Below, one piece after another: positions 8,347 through 16,792 of a DNA stretch of 64,000 nucleotides. This DNA comes from Intestinicryptomonas porci. Lineage in GTDB: Bacteria; Verrucomicrobiota; Verrucomicrobiia; Opitutales; Intestinicryptomonadaceae. The stretch covers positions 1-64,000 of the forward strand of contig NZ_JALBUT010000005.1 in assembly GCF_033971905.1 (NCBI RefSeq), given 5' to 3'. How positions within the stretch are numbered: the first letter of the stretch is position 1; every line of letters begins with the position of its first letter. The translations under genes were made by a program, and so were the position numbers. A model generated the notes under the pieces. That model saw only the letters and a program-made list of their open reading frames with translations. It was not told where the DNA came from and searched no databases.

Positions 8347-9543
8347 ATGAAAGTTTCTGAGAAATACGAAAAATACGCGGTGGGCAATTACGGCAAACGT
8401 TCGATTACGCTTGTAAAAGGCAAAGGCGCGCATGTTTGGGACGAAAACGGCAAAAAGTATCTCGACTTCGGCGGCGGCATTGCGGTTTTGAGTCTCGGGC
8501 ATTGCAACAAAAAGCTGGTTGACGCGCTCATTAAGCAGGCAAACACGCTTGGGCATTGTTCCAATCTTTACATGCACGCGCCGCAGGCAGACGCGGCGGA
8601 GCATCTCGTAAAAGAGATGGGGAAAGGCAAGGTGTTCTTTTGCAATTCGGGCGCGGAGGCAAACGAGGCATTGTTGAAAGCCGCCCGCTTGAACGGCAAA
8701 AAATTGTCGGGCGAAGAGGGCAGGAAGTTTCGTGTGATTGTTGCCGTAAACGGCTTTCACGGCAGGACGCTCGCCACATTGTCTGCAACCGCTCAGGAAA
8801 AAATCCAAAAGGGGTTTTCTCCGCTCATGCCTGAATTCAGCTATGCGGAATTTAATAACTTAAAATCCGTTGAAGATTTGATGGGCGACGACGTTGCCGC
8901 AGTTTTGGTTGAGCCTATACAGGGCGAAAGCGGAGTCTTGCCCGCCACAAAGGAATTTTTGCAGGGCTTGCGCTCTCTTTGCGACAAGCACGGCGCAATG
9001 CTCATGTTCGACGAAGTTCAATGCGGCGTCGGGCGCACGGGCAAATTCAGCGCGTCTAAAAAGTTCGGTGTTAAGGCGGACGCAATTTCAATGGCAAAGG
9101 GGCTTGGCGGAGGTTTCCCGATTGGCGCAATTTGGCTTTCCGAGAAGTATCAGGACTTGTTTACACCCGGGTCTCACGGTACGACTTTTGGCGGAAATCC
9201 GCTTGCTTGCGCTTGCGCAAACGCCGTAATGGACGAAATCGACTCGAAAAAGCTTTGCCAAAACGCTGAAAAGCTCGGCAAAAAGCTGCTTTCTTCATTG
9301 CAAAAAATCGCAAAAAAATATCCGCAGAAGATTAAGCTTGCAAGGGGAGTCGGCTTGATGATAGGCGTGCTTTTTCAGGATAATTACAAGAATGCGGACG
9401 TCTGTTCCGCGCTTATTAAAAACGGGCTTATTTTAGTGCCTGCGGGGTCGAATGCATTGCGCCTTTTGCCTCCGCTTAACATAAAGGAATCCGAAGTAAA
9501 TTCGGCGCTCAAAATATTTGAAAAAACAATATCTGAAATATGA
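8347..9543 (+). CDS. argD: Acetylornithine aminotransferase
   Basis: PLP-dependent class III aminotransferase that converts N-acetylglutamate semialdehyde to N-acetylornithine. The open frame extends back into argB to 8263, but the start at 8347, 4 bp after the argB stop, gives MKVSEKYEKYAVGNYGKR and a standard 398-residue protein. PLP-site features are FCNSGAEANEALLKAAR, the FDEVQCGVGRTG motif and the Lys in SMAKGLGGGFPIGA. Its stop overlaps argF by four bases (ATGA). Confidence 0.96.
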   Translation: MKVSEKYEKYAVGNYGKRSITLVKGKGAHVWDENGKKYLDFGGGIAVLSLGHCNKKLVDALIKQANTLGHCSNLYMHAPQADAAEHLVKEMGKGKVFFCNSGAEANEALLKAARLNGKKLSGEEGRKFRVIVAVNGFHGRTLATLSATAQEKIQKGFSPLMPEFSYAEFNNLKSVEDLMGDDVAAVLVEPIQGESGVLPATKEFLQGLRSLCDKHGAMLMFDEVQCGVGRTGKFSASKKFGVKADAISMAKGLGGGFPIGAIWLSEKYQDLFTPGSHGTTFGGNPLACACANAVMDEIDSKKLCQNAEKLGKKLLSSLQKIAKKYPQKIKLARGVGLMIGVLFQDNYKNADVCSALIKNGLILVPAGSNALRLLPPLNIKESEVNSALKIFEKTISEI

Positions 9544-10472
9544 GATCATTTTTAAGAGAGACAGATTTTAGCTTCGACGAGGCTAAGGAAGTGTTTAACA
9601 TCGCAAGCCGCTACAAGAAAATCCGCGGCGCGGGCAGGCTCGACGTTTTGAAAGACCAGTCGTGGGGCTTGATTTTCTTCAAGAAAAGCACGCGCACACG
9701 CCTTTCTTTCCAGACCGGCGTCTATGAATTGGGCGCAAATCCGATGGTTTTGGAAGCCGATGACTTGCAGATTTCGCGCGGTGAAACCATTGAGGACACC
9801 GCAAAAGTAATGGGCAGGTATTTGCACGGCATCGTAATCAGGGCATTCGGGCATGACGTTGTTGAAGACTTCAAAAAATACTCGGGCATTCCCGTAGTAA
9901 ACGCGCTTACAGATGCTCTACACCCTTGCCAAAGCTATACCGACATCTTTACGATGATGGAGCACTTTGGAAACGGCAACCCGACTCTTGAAGCAATAAA
10001 GGGCAGGAAGTTCGTGTTTTACGGAGATACTGCTTGCAATATGGCTTATTCTCTCGCGCTTGCAGGTGGAATGTTCGGCTTGGAAGTCGTTTTGAGCGGC
10101 CCCGAAGAATTCCGTCCGACAAAGGAGCTTGACAAGTTCTTTGAAGACGCAAACTTAAATCCGACTTGGACTTTCGAGCCTGATCCCGAAAAGGCAGCAA
10201 AGAATGCCGATGTCCTTTACACCGACGTATGGGTCAGCATGGGAAAAGAAGCAGAAAAGGCGGAGCGCATCAAAACGATGTCGCCTTACCAAGTAAACGA
10301 AAAGCTTTTCGCAAAAGCCAAAGACAGCGCAATATTCATGCACTGCCTGCCCGCACACGCAGGCGAAGAAGTAAGCGCAGGCGTCTTAAACAGCAAAAAG
10401 GCGATAATTTTCGACGAAGCCGAAAACCGCCTGCATGTTCAAAAGGCGATTTTGACGGGGCTGAAATTCTGA
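9540..10472 (+). CDS. argF: Ornithine carbamoyltransferase
   Basis: Makes citrulline from ornithine and carbamoyl phosphate. Carbamoyl-phosphate site KKSTRTRLSFQTG, DALHPCQ for the second substrate loop, and the HCLPAH signature near the C-terminus are all present. 310 residues is typical of the trimeric catabolic/anabolic OTCase family; here it ends the biosynthetic operon. argG and argH, needed to finish arginine, are not in this window. Confidence 0.97.
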   Translation: MRSFLRETDFSFDEAKEVFNIASRYKKIRGAGRLDVLKDQSWGLIFFKKSTRTRLSFQTGVYELGANPMVLEADDLQISRGETIEDTAKVMGRYLHGIVIRAFGHDVVEDFKKYSGIPVVNALTDALHPCQSYTDIFTMMEHFGNGNPTLEAIKGRKFVFYGDTACNMAYSLALAGGMFGLEVVLSGPEEFRPTKELDKFFEDANLNPTWTFEPDPEKAAKNADVLYTDVWVSMGKEAEKAERIKTMSPYQVNEKLFAKAKDSAIFMHCLPAHAGEEVSAGVLNSKKAIIFDEAENRLHVQKAILTGLKF

Positions 10473-10497
10473 CGGATTTCAACAAATTTTCAATATG

Positions 10498-10529
10498 GCT
10501 TTGGAAAAACTCCAAAGCTATATTTTTTT
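10498..10529 (+). terminator. Terminator of the arg operon
   Basis: GCTTTGGA (10498-10505) and TCCAAAGC (10511-10518) form an 8-bp perfect stem with a 5-base loop, followed by TATATTTTTTT. It starts 26 bp after argF. Its T run overlaps the 3' end of the convergent methyltransferase gene. Confidence 0.85.
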
Positions 10530-11330
10530 GTACCTTTGCCTTACGGCTTCAAAAAGAATAAGGGTTGCGGCTATGTTGACGTTGAGGCTGTCGGCTTGAC
10601 CGAGCATCGGAAGCTTTACGATTTCATCGCACCTGTCTATTATGTCCTGCGGAAGACCGTCTTTTTCAGAACCCATTACGATTGCAGAAGATTCTTTAAA
10701 ATCGCAATCCCATACGATTTTTGTCGCGCCGAGAGCCGCGGCGTAGGTTTTTATGCCGTTTGCTTTAAGAAAATCAAAAATTTCGCCCTCGCTTGCCTCC
10801 GCGATTTTAAGCGAAAAAACCGCGCCCTGCGACGCCCTTATGACGGAGGGGTTGAAGATGTCGGTTATCGGGTTTGAAAGCAAGACTGCGGTCGCTCCCG
10901 ACGCGTCGGCGGAGCGCAGCATTGCGCCGAGATTGCCTGGTTTTTCAATTCTGTCGGCAACCAAAATCAGCGCGGGCTTGTCTTGGGGAAGAACTATTTC
11001 TTTCAGCGAAGTTTTCCACTGTTCGCAAACGCCGAAAATGCCGTCGCAGCCCTCGCGGTTTGAGATTTTTTCAAACGCTTGTTCTGAAACCCTGCAAAGC
11101 GGAATTTTCCCGCGCACCGACGTGATAAAACCACTGTGCTCCAAGCTCTTGAACATGTCGGGGCAAAAATAAATTTCCTTAACTTCGACTCCCGCCAAAA
11201 TGCACCTTTGAAGCTCCCTGAGCCCCTCTACGGCGAAAAGTCCGAGCTTTCTTCTGCCCGAACGCTCTTGAAGTCTTGACAACGCCTTTATTCGTGGATT
11301 TTGTTTGCTTTGTATAAACTCTTCTTCCAT
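10518..11330 (-). CDS. TrmH/SpoU-family RNA 2'-O-methyltransferase
   Basis: SPOUT-class methyltransferase that probably 2'-O-methylates rRNA or tRNA with S-adenosylmethionine. An N-terminal substrate-binding part (SKQNPRIKALSRLQERSGRR) is followed by the knotted catalytic domain with ADRIEKPGNLGAMLRSADA, VMGSEKDGLP and MLGQADSLNVNIAATLILFE, which are SpoU motifs 1-3. The frame is open to 11477, but the start at 11330 (MEEEFIQSKQNPRIK) gives a normal 270 residues. The exact target, for example the RlmB site or another nucleotide, cannot be fixed from sequence. Confidence 0.9.
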   Translation of the reverse strand: MEEEFIQSKQNPRIKALSRLQERSGRRKLGLFAVEGLRELQRCILAGVEVKEIYFCPDMFKSLEHSGFITSVRGKIPLCRVSEQAFEKISNREGCDGIFGVCEQWKTSLKEIVLPQDKPALILVADRIEKPGNLGAMLRSADASGATAVLLSNPITDIFNPSVIRASQGAVFSLKIAEASEGEIFDFLKANGIKTYAAALGATKIVWDCDFKESSAIVMGSEKDGLPQDIIDRCDEIVKLPMLGQADSLNVNIAATLILFEAVRQRYKKI

Positions 11331-11379
11331 CTGAAAAATCTTTTGAGCGCAATTAGAATAAAAAAAATAAACTTTTGCA

Positions 11380-12618
11380 ATGGATAACTTTTCCAAAAAC
11401 TCTTTTGAAGCTCCGCGCAATTTCAAGGCGGGGCATTTTGAATACCACCAGGAAATAGAACTCGACATCGACGACATAACGAATTTGGGCTTTGGCGTCG
11501 GCAGGGTTGACGGCTTTGTCGTGATGGTGCCTTACGCATTGTCGGGAGAAAGGGTGCGCGCCCGCGTATTCCGCAATCAAAAAAATTATGCAGAGGCCGA
11601 TTTAATTGAAGTCATTAAGCCGTCGCCTGACAGGATTAAGCCGAAGTGTGCGCTCTTCGGGGTTTGCGGTGGTTGCCAGTACCAGCATTTAAGCTACGAA
11701 GCACAGCTTAGGTGGAAGCAAAAGCAGATAAAAGACTTGATGGAGCGCATAGGGGAAATCAAGGACGCCAAAGTCGAGCCGACGCATCCATCACCCGCGA
11801 TTTTCGGCTACCGCTCCAAGCTTACCCCGCATTATGAGCGTCCGCGAAAAGACGGGGAGATGCCGATAGGCTTTATAATGCAGGGCAGGCGGAATGTCAT
11901 AGTTGACGTGCCGCAATGCCCGATTGCGTCAAAGGCGATAAATGAAGCAATGCCCTCAATCCGCGATGAAATAAAAGCCCGCGCCAATACTTTTAAGCGG
12001 GGCGGAACGATTTTATTGCGCGACACATTGCAGGGCGTCATTACCGACAACCGCCAAGTTGCCTCAGAAAAAGTAGGGGAGCTTATATTGAAATTCGTAG
12101 CGGGAGAATTTTTCCAAAATAATCCATTTATTCTTCCCGAACTTTTGGATTTTGCAATTTGCGAGGCGAAAGGCTCAAAATATTTGGTTGATGCGTATTG
12201 TGGCGTCGGCGGTTTCGCTCTTTGGGGCGCAAGGCATTTTGAAAAGGTGATGGGCGTTGAAATCAGCGAAAATTCCATCTTGTGTGCCAAGGAAAATGCA
12301 AAATCAAACAATATTTCAAACTGCGAATTCATATCGGGCAAGGCTGAAAAAATATTTGCCGAAATTCCCTTTAAGGGAGAGGAAACTTCAATGGTAATCG
12401 ACCCTCCTAGGGCGGGTTGCGACGAGGCTTTCTTGGAGCAGCTGATTGCGTTTTCGCCCAAAAAGCTGGTTTATGTTTCGTGCGGGCCCGACACGCAGGC
12501 GAGGGACTTGAAGTATCTCGTTGCAAGGGGATACAATATCTTGAAACTGCAGCCCTTCGACCTCTTTCCACAGACAAGGCACGTTGAAAACGTCGCGGTT
12601 CTCGAAAAAGTCAGCTAA
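11380..12618 (+). CDS. TrmA/RumA-family RNA (uracil-5-)-methyltransferase
   Basis: C5-methylation of a uridine in 23S rRNA (RlmD/RlmC type) is the likely role. An N-terminal TRAM-like domain (about 20-80) is followed by iron-sulfur ligands Cys90, Cys96, Cys99 and Cys180. The SAM-binding part includes YLVDAYCGVGGFALWGA. Catalytic region: VIDPPRAGCDEAFLEQL and the nucleophile Cys in YVSCGPDTQARDL. Full-length at 412 residues. Divergent from the SpoU methyltransferase, with a 49-bp gap. TrmA-type tRNA activity is less likely because the 4Fe-4S motif favours the RumA branch. Confidence 0.92.
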   Translation: MDNFSKNSFEAPRNFKAGHFEYHQEIELDIDDITNLGFGVGRVDGFVVMVPYALSGERVRARVFRNQKNYAEADLIEVIKPSPDRIKPKCALFGVCGGCQYQHLSYEAQLRWKQKQIKDLMERIGEIKDAKVEPTHPSPAIFGYRSKLTPHYERPRKDGEMPIGFIMQGRRNVIVDVPQCPIASKAINEAMPSIRDEIKARANTFKRGGTILLRDTLQGVITDNRQVASEKVGELILKFVAGEFFQNNPFILPELLDFAICEAKGSKYLVDAYCGVGGFALWGARHFEKVMGVEISENSILCAKENAKSNNISNCEFISGKAEKIFAEIPFKGEETSMVIDPPRAGCDEAFLEQLIAFSPKKLVYVSCGPDTQARDLKYLVARGYNILKLQPFDLFPQTRHVENVAVLEKVS

Positions 12619-13430
12619 AAATTATTTTTGACTAAAAAGGGGTTTTTAAAGTCATTTTTCAAGACCGACTTTGAAAGTTTTTTGCCGCCGTCTTTTAGGA
12701 GCGGGCAGTGCGCGAATTTCGGCGGAGTCTTGCCAAAGGCGCGGTAGAGAAGAATTTGCCGCGCCGTGCTTAACAGCAAGTCGCAACCTCTCACAACTTC
12801 CGTGATTTCCATGTCGATATCGTCGGAAACCACTGCAAGCTCGTAGCTTGGTTCTCCCGTTTTCCGCCAGACAAGGAAGTCGCCGAAGTCTGTTTGCGCG
12901 GTGAATTTTTGGCTACCCATAAGCTCGTCGAAAAACTCGATGTCTTCTTTTTGCGGAACTTTAAATCGCCAGTTTGTCTTAAAAATGTCTTTCGGCATTT
13001 CTATTTTTTCGGGTCGGAGTTCAATCGGGAAAATTGCTTCCGGAAAATCTGGGTTTTTTGAAATCGCAGCTTTCGATTTTATTTCGCTTCTGCTTGCGTA
13101 TGACGGGTAAACAAGGTCTTTCGATATAAGAAATTCCAGCCTTTTTTTGTATAAATCAAGACGCTCCGATTGAAAGTAGGGGGCGAATTTTCCGCCTGCT
13201 CCCGCGCCTTCGTCCCATGAAATTCCCGCGGATTTCAAGTCTTTAAAAATTTGGTCAACGTAAATTTTGCGAACGCGCGAAGAGTCGATGTCTTCAACCC
13301 TTAAAACTATTTTTCCGCCCGCCTTTTTTGCCCTTTCGCAGGCGGTTTTGAATGTCGCGACATGCCCAAGGTGCAGAAATCCCGAAGGGGTAGGAGCTAT
13401 TCTTCCACGATATGGTTTTTCTTTGGACAT
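12615..13430 (-). CDS. gluQ: Glutamyl-Q tRNA(Asp) synthetase
   Basis: GluRS catalytic-domain paralogue without an anticodon-binding domain; such proteins attach glutamate to queuosine in tRNA-Asp. GRIAPTPSGFLHLGH carries the HIGH motif and KKLSKS the KMSKS motif. The frame opens at 13493, but the start at 13430 (MSKEKPYRG) fits the family and gives 271 residues. The zinc-ligand cysteines many homologues have around residue 125 are replaced (VYPSYASRSEI). Its 3' end overlaps that of the convergent RNA methyltransferase by 4 bp. A truncated GluRS used for normal tRNA-Glu charging is unlikely at this length. Confidence 0.93.
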   Translation of the reverse strand: MSKEKPYRGRIAPTPSGFLHLGHVATFKTACERAKKAGGKIVLRVEDIDSSRVRKIYVDQIFKDLKSAGISWDEGAGAGGKFAPYFQSERLDLYKKRLEFLISKDLVYPSYASRSEIKSKAAISKNPDFPEAIFPIELRPEKIEMPKDIFKTNWRFKVPQKEDIEFFDELMGSQKFTAQTDFGDFLVWRKTGEPSYELAVVSDDIDMEITEVVRGCDLLLSTARQILLYRAFGKTPPKFAHCPLLKDGGKKLSKSVLKNDFKNPFLVKNNF

Positions 13431-13696
13431 AGGATTAAAAGTTGCAAATGTTTCTTTTAAAAAAAATCGAAATTGTTTTTTAAAAAAAAGCAAAGCTTTT
13501 CGGGAAATTATTTTTTTATTGGATTTTTATTTTAGAAATCAATTTTTTAGAAATTCTCTATCTTTCAAGGCGAGAAACTCCAAAGCTTACAGAAATAACC
13601 GGTTTGTGCGGTTTAGATAAAATCTAAAATGCAAGAATTAAGAAGGGTTTTCAAATAAAACCAGTAAATATAATTAAAACTTTTCTCATTTTTTTC

Positions 13697-13753
13697 TTGA
13701 CGATGAGTGTGGAATTTTTTTAAAAAATAAAAATGATAATGAAAATCGTTATT
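13697..13753 (+). promoter_or_regulatory. Promoter with Fur-like box before the PTPS gene
   Basis: The gap 13431-13819 has no gene; up to 13690 it is AT-rich without recognised signals. TTGACG (13697-13702) and TAAAAA (13721-13726) form a plausible promoter with an 18-bp spacer. GATAATGAAAATCGTTATT at 13735-13753 matches 17 of 19 positions of the classical Fur consensus GATAATGATAATCATTATC and would lie over the transcription start, where a repressor would block it. A Zur or other Fur-family protein could bind a similar site. An 8-bp inverted repeat (TTGTATTT...AAATACAA) follows. Confidence 0.65.
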
Positions 13754-13819
13754 GTATTTTACAAAATAGAAATACAAATGATTTTCTTTTAAAATCTAAC
13801 ACACAAAAGGAAATAAATC

Positions 13820-14383
13820 ATGAAATCTATTACAACATTAGACTTGCAGTACGCTCACAGGTTTTACGGCTTTAAGGGCGAAGCTCAATATCTGCACGGG
13901 CATACGGGCATTTTGACAATCGAAGTCGAAGACAGCGTAAATGAGGGCGTCAATATGGTGTTTCCCTGCAATGAAATTAAAAAAATTGCATGGGAAACAT
14001 TGAAAAACTTCGACCACTCTCTTATTTTAAGGCAAGACGATCCTCTATTGCCTGCGATTTTGGATGTCTATGAAAAACAAGGCATAAAAAATGGAACTCC
14101 CACGAACACAATGAAAGGATGCGCCTTTAAAACCGACCTTGCAACTGCTTATCCCGATTGCAGATTGGTTGTCACAAAAGAAACAATGACAGTCGAAGGA
14201 ATGATAAAGATTGTTTATGAGCTTTTAAAAGACAAGCTGAACATCTCAAAAATCACCTTTACAAGCGGAGTTAACGCAGCAAGCGAAGAGTTTAAGCCAA
14301 GCGAAACAAAAGACAGATGCCCGCTATGCGGAATTTTGATGAACGAAAAGGGCGTATGCCCGAAGTGCGGTTATAAAAAATAA
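13820..14383 (+). CDS. PTPS/QueD-family protein with C-terminal zinc ribbon
   Basis: COG0720 family (6-pyruvoyl- or 6-carboxytetrahydropterin synthase fold). Metal-ligand histidines are His13, His26 and His28. The usual catalytic Cys before LHGH is absent; instead Glu21 gives the spacing E-x4-HGH, which I recall as the mark of PTPS-III enzymes that replace dihydroneopterin aldolase (FolB) in folate synthesis. The catalytic Asp-His (NFDHSLIL) and the late Glu (MTVEGMIK) are kept. A tail after about residue 160 has Cys167, Cys170, Cys180 and Cys183 (CPLC...CPKC), a zinc ribbon not normal for QueD. A Fur-like box precedes it. Function: pterin chemistry in folate or queuosine metabolism, unresolved. 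Confidence 0.8.
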   Translation: MKSITTLDLQYAHRFYGFKGEAQYLHGHTGILTIEVEDSVNEGVNMVFPCNEIKKIAWETLKNFDHSLILRQDDPLLPAILDVYEKQGIKNGTPTNTMKGCAFKTDLATAYPDCRLVVTKETMTVEGMIKIVYELLKDKLNISKITFTSGVNAASEEFKPSETKDRCPLCGILMNEKGVCPKCGYKK

Positions 14384-14412
14384 CCATGCCTTGCGCAAAA
14401 TCGCAAAATATA

Positions 14413-14444
14413 AAAACGCAATATGAAAATATTGCGTTTTTTTT
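14413..14444 (+). terminator. Bidirectional terminator after the PTPS gene
   Basis: A 12-bp perfect stem AAAACGCAATAT/ATATTGCGTTTT (14413-14424 with 14429-14440) with loop GAAA continues the T run to 14444. It lies 30 bp after the PTPS stop and 26 bp from the end of the minus-strand gene on the other side, so it probably serves both. Confidence 0.88.
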
Positions 14445-14469
14445 GTGCCCGAAATTTAAATGCGTCGCG

Positions 14470-14694
14470 CTATTGAAAAATATTCCACGCCTTGACGCAT
14501 TCTGCCAGAAACCAAAGCCCGATAAGAAACAGAATGATAAGCAATATCTTGCGAATCGATTTTCCTGTTTCTCCCGGTATGTCAAACCTGTCGAAGCGCG
14601 TTTCGTTAAACGTCTTCGGCTTTCTCATGGGATCAATCTTTTCGGCGGGGATTATATCCTTTTTGATGATAATCTTTTTGTTTCGGCGAAACAT
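14470..14694 (-). CDS. Small single-pass membrane protein of unknown function
   Basis: A 74-residue product: the first 45 residues are highly basic and polar with several Lys/Arg pairs. Then comes one hydrophobic segment (about 48-66, ILLIILFLIGLWFLAE) and a short tail. No known family was recognised. It starts 3 bp after the aldo/keto reductase stop on the same strand, with the purine-rich GAAAAG of the upstream gene's last codons as a possible ribosome site, and ends just before a terminator. That position supports it as a real second cistron. Confidence 0.6.
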   Translation of the reverse strand: MFRRNKKIIIKKDIIPAEKIDPMRKPKTFNETRFDRFDIPGETGKSIRKILLIILFLIGLWFLAECVKAWNIFQ

Positions 14695-14697
14695 AAT

Positions 14698-15699
14698 TTA
14701 CATCTTTTCGATATATAAGCCCGATGTTATTTCGTCTATTTTCTGCATGTCGCTTTCGGATATTTCGCTGCTTGAAACGGCTTTTGCGCAGTCCTTTATC
14801 TGCTCGGGCTTGCTTGCGCCTATTAGCACGCTTGCGACCCTCTTTCTTTGCAAAAGCCAGCGTATCGCCATTTGAGAAAGGGACTGCCCGCGGGAATTTG
14901 CGATTTCGCACATCTTCTTGACAGCTTCAACTCTCGGGAAAATCGTTTCCTTGTTAAGCCATGGGTTTGTCGGTTCTCTTCCTGCGCGCGAGTCTTCGGG
15001 GATGCCGTTTACGTATTTGTTTGAAAGCAGACCCTGTTCCAATGGGGAGTAGCATACAAGGCTTAAATCTTCTGTGTCCTGCGCACCGTTTGATTCTATT
15101 CTTCTGTCGAAAATATTGTAGCGGACTTGGTTTACTATTAGCGGAACATTGCGCGACTTTGCGATTTCAAAGGCTTTTTGCGCGGATTTGCCGTCGTAGT
15201 TCGACACCGCAAGATATAGAGCCTTACCTTGCTTTACGGCGTCGCAGAGCGCGTTTATGGTTTCTTCAAGAGGGGTGTTGGGGTCGAAGCGGTGGGAGTA
15301 GAAAACATCGAAGTAGTCCAAGCCCGTTTTTCTCAAGCTTCTGTCGAGGCTTGCAATGACGCTTTTTTTTGAGCCCCATTCTCCGTACGGACCTTCGATG
15401 TCTTTATAGCCCGCTTTTGAGGTTATCAAAATTTCGTCGCGGTGGCTTGAAAGATGCTTTCTGAAAATTTCTCCCGCAACGATTTCGGCGGTTGATTTGC
15501 AGTAGTTGTTTGCAATGTCGAACATCGTTATGCCGCAGTCAAACGCTGTAAAAATCATTTTTTTGCAGTTCTCGAAATCTGCGTCTGTTCCGAAATTGTA
15601 CCACATTCCAAGCTGCACTGCGGGGAGTTTTAAGCCGCTTTTACCTGCGTAGTTATACTGCATGTTGTCGTATCTTGATGAGGATGGTATGTAATTCAT
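14698..15699 (-). CDS. Aldo/keto reductase, YghZ (Gpr) type
   Basis: NADPH-dependent (alpha/beta)8-barrel reductase. The N-terminus (RYDNMQYNYAGKSGLKLPAV) and overall length of 333 resemble E. coli YghZ/Gpr, which reduces L-glyceraldehyde 3-phosphate and methylglyoxal, and the eukaryotic Kv-beta-like branch. The catalytic tetrad is visible: Asp in MFDIANNY, Tyr in the same motif, Lys in LITSKAGY and His in VFYSHRFD. The cofactor segment VLIGASKPEQIKDC lies near the C-terminus. The physiological substrate is not determined by the sequence. Confidence 0.9.
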   Translation of the reverse strand: MNYIPSSSRYDNMQYNYAGKSGLKLPAVQLGMWYNFGTDADFENCKKMIFTAFDCGITMFDIANNYCKSTAEIVAGEIFRKHLSSHRDEILITSKAGYKDIEGPYGEWGSKKSVIASLDRSLRKTGLDYFDVFYSHRFDPNTPLEETINALCDAVKQGKALYLAVSNYDGKSAQKAFEIAKSRNVPLIVNQVRYNIFDRRIESNGAQDTEDLSLVCYSPLEQGLLSNKYVNGIPEDSRAGREPTNPWLNKETIFPRVEAVKKMCEIANSRGQSLSQMAIRWLLQRKRVASVLIGASKPEQIKDCAKAVSSSEISESDMQKIDEITSGLYIEKM

Positions 15700-15827
15700 A
15701 TATTTGCATTTTTTACGAAAGGTTTTTTATTGCAACAAATTTTTGGCTTTCAAACCGATTTTTAAAATTGCAAATTTGCGGATTTTTCAAAAAATCAAGC
15801 TCATTAACTTAAAGAGGAATGTATTTT

Positions 15828-16775
15828 ATGTTTAAAAAAGTTTTGTTTTTGTCTGCCCTTTTGGGGGCGTCTTTTGCCTTTTCTCAGGATTTCGACATAA
15901 AAATTTGGGACGGCGTCAAAATGCCCGGCGATGTGTTTGAAAGAATTTCTGAAAAACAGCCCGACGGCAGAAATAAAAATACCGATGTTAAAATGTCTTA
16001 TGAAGACGCAATCAAAAAGTTTGGCGCAAAGCCAAACAAGTCTTCGGGGCAGTACGGAATGCCAAACGAGGGCTTTCAAAGGGTTGTCGAGCCCACTCTT
16101 CGATGCTACAAGGCGAAAACCGAAAGCAAAAAGCCCGCCCCCGCAATCATAATCTGCCCCGGCGGAGGCTATGCGCACTTGGCTTACGGCAAGGAAGGCA
16201 CTGACATTGCAAAATTTCTTTCGGAGGGGGGGACTACATGCTTCATTCTCGCTTACAGAATTCCCGGCAACAACCGCGAATGTGCGCTGATGGACCTTCA
16301 AAGAGCCATAAGGCTCGTTCGCAAAAACGCCAAAAAATGGAACGTCGATCCCGAAAAAATCGGAGTTATGGGCTTCAGCGCGGGCGGGCATCTTTCTGCG
16401 AACGCTTCAACCAATTACGGCAGGCAGACATACGCCCCACTGGATTCCGCCGACAGGCTTTCTGCAAAGCCTAATTTTACGGTTTTGATTTATCCCGCGT
16501 ATTTGGCGGATAGGAAAACTCTTGCATTGTCGCCCGAAATAAAAGTGGATAAAGATACTCCGATGGCGTTTATCGCCCAGACGCAGGGAGACTTCCATTA
16601 TGAAATGAGTTCGGTCGGCTACATGCTTGCGCTTCGCGCGGCGGGAGTTCCCGTTGATTTCCATTATTTTCACGACGGCGAGCACGGTTACGGCTTAAAC
16701 GAAAAAAAACGCCCCGTTAAGGATTGGGGCGAGCTTTTAAAAACGTGGCTTAAAGCAAACAAGCTCGCCTTGTGA
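15828..16775 (+). CDS. Secreted alpha/beta hydrolase, carbohydrate esterase-like (copy 1)
   Basis: Probable acyl or acetyl esterase exported to the periplasm. A signal peptide (about 1-19, ending FAFSQ) precedes the hydrolase domain. Oxyanion-hole motif CPGGGYAHLAYGKEG (from 110), nucleophile Ser184 in GFSAGGH and a late His in EHGYGL fit a Ser-Asp-His triad. Family members often act on xylan or other decorated sugars; the substrate is inference. An in-frame ATG at 15819 overlaps the AGAGGA ribosome site (15814-15818), so I start at 15828. A tandem paralogue follows after 17 bp. Confidence 0.88.
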   Translation: MFKKVLFLSALLGASFAFSQDFDIKIWDGVKMPGDVFERISEKQPDGRNKNTDVKMSYEDAIKKFGAKPNKSSGQYGMPNEGFQRVVEPTLRCYKAKTESKKPAPAIIICPGGGYAHLAYGKEGTDIAKFLSEGGTTCFILAYRIPGNNRECALMDLQRAIRLVRKNAKKWNVDPEKIGVMGFSAGGHLSANASTNYGRQTYAPLDSADRLSAKPNFTVLIYPAYLADRKTLALSPEIKVDKDTPMAFIAQTQGDFHYEMSSVGYMLALRAAGVPVDFHYFHDGEHGYGLNEKKRPVKDWGELLKTWLKANKLAL

Positions 16776-16792
16776 CTTCTTGATTATTGCAG

